This document shows, in pieces, positions 59,702-64,000 of a stretch of DNA of 64,000 bases; position 1 is the first letter of the stretch; each line of letters begins with the position of its first letter. The position numbers were made by a program, and so were the translations under genes. This DNA is from JAEVLT01 sp050496765 (lineage in GTDB: Bacteria; Bacillota; Bacilli; Bacillales; Cytobacillaceae): the NCBI RefSeq assembly GCF_050496765.1, contig NZ_JBNWEO010000013.1:558001-622000 (forward strand), given 5' to 3'. The notes under the pieces are model-generated. The model had not been told where the DNA came from. It made no database searches and saw only the letters and a program-made list of their open reading frames with translations.

Positions 59702-59716
59702 TGATAATGATTGTCA
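59702..59716. promoter_or_regulatory. Fur box 2 of FTR1 operon
   Basis: TGATAATGATTGTCA matches 13 of 14 positions. With box 1 it brackets the likely promoter. Nothing else is seen in the 318-base gap except a terminator at 59897. Confidence 0.8.
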
Positions 59717-59896
59717 ATTAGATTTTAAAAAGAATTTTGTCTTTTCTGTGAAACATTTGCTGTAAAAAACCAAGCCGATAATAAATGAAAACTCTATTTC
59801 CTCATTTTTGTTGGTATCTTTATGGCGATAAACGTCTCTATCAACCCGTTTTTTCCTTTTAATGGTCAAGTGATATGTTAAGATATAAATTACATA

Positions 59897-59930
59897 AAAG
59901 GCATCACTCTTATTCGAGTGATGCCTTTCG
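59897..59930 (-). terminator. Intrinsic terminator after HesB-like gene
   Basis: AAAGGCATCACTC and GAGTGATGCCTTT form a 13-bp stem with a 6-base loop, with T's following. Confidence 0.88.
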
Positions 59931-59938
59931 ATTCCTTT

Positions 59939-60217
59939 TTAACAGTAGCTTTCATTACCAGTTAGAACCAAACCTTCACGAATTTCGTCGTACTCAAGAA
60001 CCAAATCTTCTGCGTATGGTTCAATACTGTTTTCATATGCAACTTGAATTTCATTTTCCATTACAATTTTATCGTCTGCTTCCGGCTCATCCAGAGCCAG
60101 CCCAATTTGCGGCCCTCCTCAGCCAAATCCGGCAAAATATACTCGAAGGCTGCTTGCATTTTGTTCTTGCATCGCTTGTTTTAAAATATCGCGTGCGGCA
60201 TCGGTAATTTTCAACAT
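59939..60217 (-). CDS. HesB/IscA-like protein with in-frame UGA: putative selenoprotein
   Basis: 92 codons: MLKITDAARDILKQAMQEQN at the start, then YFAGFG-(UGA33)-GGPQIG, ALDEPEADDKIV and a stop after NESYC. The UGA (60119-60121) stands where HesB/IscA proteins keep the Fe-S ligand Cys (GxGCGG). The frame is otherwise intact, with GGGGGTGG before ATG 60217 and its own terminator. A SECIS-like hairpin follows the UGA. HesB-like selenoproteins are a known bacterial family, so Sec insertion is more likely than a nonsense mutation. Standard gene finders would miss or split it. Confidence 0.78.
60082..60100 (-). other. SECIS-like hairpin
   Basis: In the mRNA, CUGGCUC and GAGCCGG (with one G-U) form a 7-bp stem with a UGGAU loop, starting about 18 bases after the UGA. 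Distance and the two G's in the loop fit bacterial SECIS elements read by SelB. Confidence 0.6.
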
Positions 60218-60329
60218 CGCCACCCCCTTCATCTCATCGGTATACCCCTATGTGTATTTTAAGCTGATCTTATTGTACCATAAGACTCAGAATTTGCCCT
60301 AATCATTTTTTTCCAATCAGCAACCCATT

Positions 60330-61481
60330 TTACAAATTTTCTCTCGCAGAAATGGCTTCCTTTTTAAAAAATAGTTTCATCATCGGCGGGGTTACGATTG
60401 TTGTCACAAGGACGACAACAACCATTACAGCAAACATTTCTTGGCTGAGCAGCTTTGCTTCAAGTCCGATTGCGGCAATAATGAGAGCTACTTCGCCTCT
60501 TGAGACCATCGCAGAACCAATCCCTAATGAGCTTTTGAACGGAAAGCCGGCTGCTTTTGCTCCAATAGAAGCACCGATTAATTTACTGAGGACTGCCATA
60601 ATACTAAACAGCACGATCAAGCCTAAATTTTCCCGAATACCGGCAAACTCTGCAGTAATCCCGATTGAAGTAAAAAAAACGGGAACAAAGATCGAATAGC
60701 TAATCGTTTCAATCTTTTCAAAAACTTCCTGTTTAAAATTGGTTAAACTGATTGAAACACCGGCAATATAAGCTCCGATGATGGCAGCAACTCCTGTATA
60801 TTCAGCAAAGTATGCGAACACAAAACAAATGATTAACGCGGAAGAAATCGTTGTTTCTGTTACTTTTAATGAAGAGAATTTTTTCATAAAGAATGGAACG
60901 ACTTTCCAGCCGATGATGATGGCTGCAATAAAAAAGACAAACTTTTTAATGATCAGCGTCGCCAAGTGGACATTTTCGCCTGCAAAGCTCATCAAAAAAG
61001 CTAAGGCAATGATGACGACCACATCATCAATGACGGCTGCTCCAAGGATCGTTGTGCCTTCACGCGTTTTCAATTGCCCCATTTCTTTAAGGGCTTGAAC
61101 AGAAATACTCACACTTGTTGCCGAAAGCAGTAAACCTAAAAACCATGATTGGATTGAGGTTAGATGTAAGGCACTTCCAGCAAAATAGCCCAACACTAGC
61201 GGAACAATGATGCCCCCGAGACCAACATAGGTCGATGCTTTACCGGTGCGCTTAAATTCGTCTACATCGGTTTCCAAGCCTGCCATAAACATTAATAAAA
61301 TAACCCCAATTTGACTAAATTCCTCTAGCGTTTTCGTCTCTGTCACAAGGCCCAGTACCGATGGTCCCAGAACAATCCCGATCAACAGCTTGCCGAGGAC
61401 AGATGGCTGCCCTAAACGAACACTTAAGCTCCCCGCAATTTTTGATGCAATTAAGATAATAGCTAACTGTACGATTAACAC
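60330..61481 (-). CDS. Cation/proton antiporter, CPA2 (KefB/NapA) type
   Basis: 383 residues with 12-13 helices. Family features: GQPSVLGKLLIGIVLGPSVL at the start, GAAVIDDVVVIIALAF (the tandem Asp motif), and GSAMVSRGEVALIIAAIG near the end. It exchanges K+ or Na+ for H+; there is no regulatory NAD-binding or RCK domain. Start GTG with AAAGGGG. A long leader with a strong terminator suggests attenuation control. Confidence 0.9.
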   Translation of the reverse strand: MLIVQLAIILIASKIAGSLSVRLGQPSVLGKLLIGIVLGPSVLGLVTETKTLEEFSQIGVILLMFMAGLETDVDEFKRTGKASTYVGLGGIIVPLVLGYFAGSALHLTSIQSWFLGLLLSATSVSISVQALKEMGQLKTREGTTILGAAVIDDVVVIIALAFLMSFAGENVHLATLIIKKFVFFIAAIIIGWKVVPFFMKKFSSLKVTETTISSALIICFVFAYFAEYTGVAAIIGAYIAGVSISLTNFKQEVFEKIETISYSIFVPVFFTSIGITAEFAGIRENLGLIVLFSIMAVLSKLIGASIGAKAAGFPFKSSLGIGSAMVSRGEVALIIAAIGLEAKLLSQEMFAVMVVVVLVTTIVTPPMMKLFFKKEAISARENL

Positions 61482-61533
61482 AAAACTACCCCTTTCCTAC
61501 TTTTTTAGCATTTGTATTTACCCTAAAACAATA

Positions 61534-61640
61534 CAAAAAAGCCTGTTACCAAAGGGCATACGACCCCCTTGGTGACAGGCTCCTCCAAAACACAGGGACG
61601 AATCTTATATCTCCATCCCTGAATCTTTCATCGTTTTATT
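61534..61640 (-). promoter_or_regulatory. Structured leader with attenuator before antiporter gene
   Basis: From a TATAAT promoter near 61645, the minus strand has CAGGGA/TCCCTG (61593-61621) and then a long hairpin GCCTGTCACCAAGGGG with CCCTTTGGTAACAGGC (61541-61580) ending in T6, all before the start codon. Terminator in the 5' leader implies riboswitch or antitermination. No known class is recognised. A tiny frame MKDSGMEI lies at the front. Confidence 0.6.
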
Positions 61641-61755
61641 TAATTATATCATTTGTACCATAATAATGCTTAAAAGTCTTAAAAATAGGTGTTCGAACAA
61701 AAAATATTGTTCCTTGCAGTATTTATTTTCCAGTCAGATAAAAACCTGCCCGCTG

Positions 61756-63051
61756 TTACCAAATCTGAAGCCATAAATAAAGTCCGATTAAGGTAATAAA
61801 TAGCGTCGGGATTGTCAGAATGATTCCTGTTTTAAAATAGGTGCCCCATGAAATTTTTACGCCTTTTTGCGACAGGACATGCAGCCACAGCAATGTAGCC
61901 AATGAACCTATTGGCGTGATTTTCGGTCCTAAATCGGAGCCAATGACATTCGCATAAATAAGGCCTTCTCGAACCAATCCGGCTGTATGGGTTTCGGCAA
62001 TAGCCAATGCATCGATCATAACTGTTGGCATATTATTCATAATTGATGAAAGAATCGCTGAGATAAAGCCCATCGAAATTGTGCCAATAAATAGCCCATG
62101 ATTGGCGGCATATTGAATTCCATCCGCAAGAATGCTGGTTAACCCGGCATTTCGCAAGCCGTAGACAACAACATACATTCCGATGGAAAAAAAGACAATC
62201 GCCCATGGTGCCCCTTTGATCACCTTTTTTGTCTCAACTGCATGGCTTCTTCTTCCCATAAATAAGAAGAACAGCGCAATTACTCCGGCAATAATCGAAA
62301 CCGGAATATGAATGGCTTGACTGATAAAATAACCGGCCAGAAGAATCGCAAGCACTAGCCAGGACAAGTGAAACATTTTAATGTCACGGATTGCCTCAGC
62401 AGGTTTCTTCAGTTGATCGACATCATAGGACTTAGGCAGATTTTGTCGAAAATAAAGAAATAATACCAAAATGCTTGCTGCCAAAGAAAATAGGTTGGGG
62501 ACGATCATTCTTGAAGCGAAGCGGGCAAACCCAATACCAAAAAAATCAGCAGAAACAATATTAACAAGATTGCTGACAACAAGTGGCAAAGATGTCGTAT
62601 CGGCAATAAATCCGCTCGCAATAATAAACGGAAAGATCATTCTATCCTCAAGTTTTAAATTCCGCACCATCGCTAAAACAATCGGTGTCAGGATCAAAGC
62701 GGCGCCATCATTGGCAAAGAAGGCGGCGACTAGCGCGCCAAGGATTGTTACATAGACAAACATTTTCAGACCATTTCCTTTTGCAGCCCGAGCCATATGT
62801 AAGGCAGACCATTCGAAAAAACCAATCTCATCAAGAATAAGTGAAATAATGATAATTGCAATAAACGAAAATGTCGCATTCCAGACAATGCGGGTTACTT
62901 CTACAACATCTTGAATATTGACAACGCCCGCCAGTAATGCAAGAACTGCTCCCCCCATTGCCGACCAGCCAATCGATAAATTTTTTGGCTGCCAAATAAC
63001 AAGCACAAGGGTAAGCAGGAAAATCATAAATGCCAGAATGATTGAAACCAA
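61756..63051 (-). CDS. arsB: ArsB-family arsenite efflux transporter
   Basis: 431 residues with about 12 helices. ArsB features: AGVVNIQDVVEV, FFANDGAALILTPIV, DTTSLPLVVSNLVNIV, NNMPTVMIDALAI and LGPKITPIGSLATLLWLH. It moves arsenite or antimonite out. The open frame extends 16 codons further up with a GTG at 63099 lacking a ribosome site; TGGAGG before TTG 63051 sets the start. No arsR or arsC is in the window, so it may be alone or part of another operon. Confidence 0.88.
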   Translation of the reverse strand: MVSIILAFMIFLLTLVLVIWQPKNLSIGWSAMGGAVLALLAGVVNIQDVVEVTRIVWNATFSFIAIIIISLILDEIGFFEWSALHMARAAKGNGLKMFVYVTILGALVAAFFANDGAALILTPIVLAMVRNLKLEDRMIFPFIIASGFIADTTSLPLVVSNLVNIVSADFFGIGFARFASRMIVPNLFSLAASILVLFLYFRQNLPKSYDVDQLKKPAEAIRDIKMFHLSWLVLAILLAGYFISQAIHIPVSIIAGVIALFFLFMGRRSHAVETKKVIKGAPWAIVFFSIGMYVVVYGLRNAGLTSILADGIQYAANHGLFIGTISMGFISAILSSIMNNMPTVMIDALAIAETHTAGLVREGLIYANVIGSDLGPKITPIGSLATLLWLHVLSQKGVKISWGTYFKTGIILTIPTLFITLIGLYLWLQIW

Positions 63052-63185
63052 TGTTTTGAACCTCCATTTATTCACATGAAATTTTTTAATCTTCGCCACC
63101 GTATATAATCATCCGCTAATATAATAATATACTTATATACAAAAGACAAGAGGGCGGTCCTATTGCTTCCTTTTCTTAAATGAAA

Positions 63186-63266
63186 ACTCGCCGACTGGCG
63201 AGTCCTTTAGACGAAGACAGAGGCGTAGTTGAATTTATGCGTTCAGAATTTATCCATATAAATTCT
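63186..63266. repeat. Hairpin pair resembling an IS200/IS605-type end
   Basis: ACTCGCC-GACT-GGCGAGT (63186-63203) and AGAATTTAT-CCAT-ATAAATTCT (63245-63266), two stems 40 bases apart in a non-coding gap. This fits transposon-end hairpins or a small palindromic element. The assignment is uncertain. Confidence 0.35.
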
Positions 63267-63311
63267 GATTAGCTAAAAAAGAAACAACCGAACCGTCCTT
63301 GTGTTTTCGTT

Positions 63312-64000
63312 TTATGCAAATTGATCTGGAAAATCTGTCATGATGACGTCTGCGCCCGCTTTTCTTACTATTTCAAACTCATTTGTGTTGTTGATGGTGT
63401 AGACTCTTAATTCTAGACCTGCCTCTTTTGCCCGCTTTCCTTCTTCAGAAAGAGCATAAGCTTCATCACAATGAATATTCGCATTAATTTTTTGCGCTTT
63501 TTCGATGGCGGTTGGATGAATCCCCTGAATTAAATAACCAATTGAAATGGTTTGGTCTAATTCCCTTATTTTAACCAGGCTTTCGTAGTTAAAGGAGGAA
63601 AGAATGACTTGGTCTTTGAATTGATATTCTTCAACCAAATTTAGCACCTTTTCTTCTAAACCTTCATAGTGAATTTGGTCATTTTTTAATTCAATATTGA
63701 CGATAAAGGATTCCTCTCTTTGTTTTGCCCAGTCGATGATTTCTGATAGTTTTGGAAGTTTATGGTTGGCGAATTGGGAATGAAACCAGCTTCCGGCATC
63801 GAAAGCAAGCAGCTGTTCATACGTATAATCCTTTACAAAACCCCTGCCATTTGTTGTCCGATCAAGCCGTTCATCATGAATGACGACCATTACTCCATCC
63901 TTCGATAATTGAACATCCAATTCGATACCCGCGATAGCGAACTTTCCAGCTTCTTCAAATGCAATCATTGTATTTTCCGGAAATTTTCCGCTAAAACCTC
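63312..64000 (-). CDS. Glycerophosphodiester phosphodiesterase, N-terminus outside window
   Basis: GDPD-family enzyme: GFSGKFPENTMIAFEEA at the visible start (the conserved HR just before it is cut off by the window edge), GIELDVQLSKDGVMVVIHDE with the metal ligands E, D and H, and DVIMTDFPDQ near the end. It hydrolyses glycerophosphodiesters to glycerol 3-phosphate and alcohol. No signal is visible, so cytosolic. The ATG at 63968 is internal, not the start. Confidence 0.88.
   Translation of the reverse strand, partial: GFSGKFPENTMIAFEEAGKFAIAGIELDVQLSKDGVMVVIHDERLDRTTNGRGFVKDYTYEQLLAFDAGSWFHSQFANHKLPKLSEIIDWAKQREESFIVNIELKNDQIHYEGLEEKVLNLVEEYQFKDQVILSSFNYESLVKIRELDQTISIGYLIQGIHPTAIEKAQKINANIHCDEAYALSEEGKRAKEAGLELRVYTINNTNEFEIVRKAGADVIMTDFPDQFA

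Overview
The window comes from a low-GC, spore-forming Bacillaceae-type Firmicute. The evidence is strong AGGAGG ribosome binding sites, many GTG and TTG starts, an Spo0E-like phosphatase, a LysM/GH18 cortex-lytic-type enzyme, and CsoR/CopZ/CopA, PrsW and Csp-like proteins. No rRNA, tRNA, CRISPR array or phage module was seen. Most genes lie on the minus strand. About two thirds of the window is a very dense island for copper, other metals and the cell envelope.

Layout. 1-2.5 kb: end of a metal permease, a secreted acid phosphatase and a lone OmpR-type response regulator. 2.6-8.8 kb: a YbhGFSR-like ABC-2 exporter operon whose last permease gene is split by an IS630-family element. 9-12.8 kb: a lipoprotein multicopper oxidase (MCO), a Tat-type MCO and a DoxX protein. 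13-18.5 kb: a CstR-type persulfide sensor, a GH15-like hydrolase, a four-helix copper-binding protein, and csoR-copZ-copA with two CsoR-type operators. 18.5-26 kb: a divergent Lgt paralogue, PrsW, a complete two-component system, a CcdA-like thiol transporter with a CuA-like cupredoxin, and an M23 hydrolase. 26-30 kb: a second copper ATPase operon (YHS protein, ATPase, cupredoxin), divergent from an FTR1 iron permease that has a perfect Fur box. 30-36.7 kb: transposon and toxin debris, a third MCO, a 52-bp tandem-repeat array, a SleL/YaaH-like enzyme and an MFS transporter. 36.8-46 kb: a broken MCO, a PspA operon, a C39-like peptidase, an NosR/NapH-like FeS membrane protein, a BNR-repeat lipoprotein and SHOCT cluster A. 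46-48.2 kb: decayed genes and nested dispersed repeats. 48.2-55 kb: canonical Lgt, SHOCT cluster B, a fifth (broken) MCO, a methyltransferase and a possible HhH plus PD-(D/E)xK protein. 55-64 kb: a formate/nitrite channel with an attenuator leader, a second copper-binding four-helix protein, an FTR1/lipoprotein operon with two Fur boxes, a HesB/IscA-like gene with an in-frame UGA and a SECIS-like hairpin, a cation/proton antiporter with an attenuator leader, ArsB and a GDPD.

How it fits together. Copper is sensed by CsoR, exported by two P1B ATPases, ferried by CopZ and cupredoxins, buffered by two cysteine-rich four-helix proteins and possibly oxidised outside the cell by up to five MCOs. 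Two FTR1 permeases carry good Fur boxes, and the lipoprotein MCO has a weaker one, which suggests a bacterial analogue of Fet3/Ftr1 iron uptake. The most striking pattern is an 11-bp-spaced direct repeat (TTCTTA-N5-TTCTnA, and a variant TCTsCA-N5-TCTnnA) in the -35 region upstream of at least a dozen operons. This is the architecture expected of one OmpR/PhoB-type regulon, perhaps controlled by the two-component system at 20.4-22.5 kb. It would join copper export, cupredoxins, Lgt, PspA, the SHOCT clusters, the peptidase and the nuclease-like protein into one envelope-stress programme. Several genes here have 1-nt frame breaks, so read-level checking is needed to separate pseudogenes from sequencing errors.
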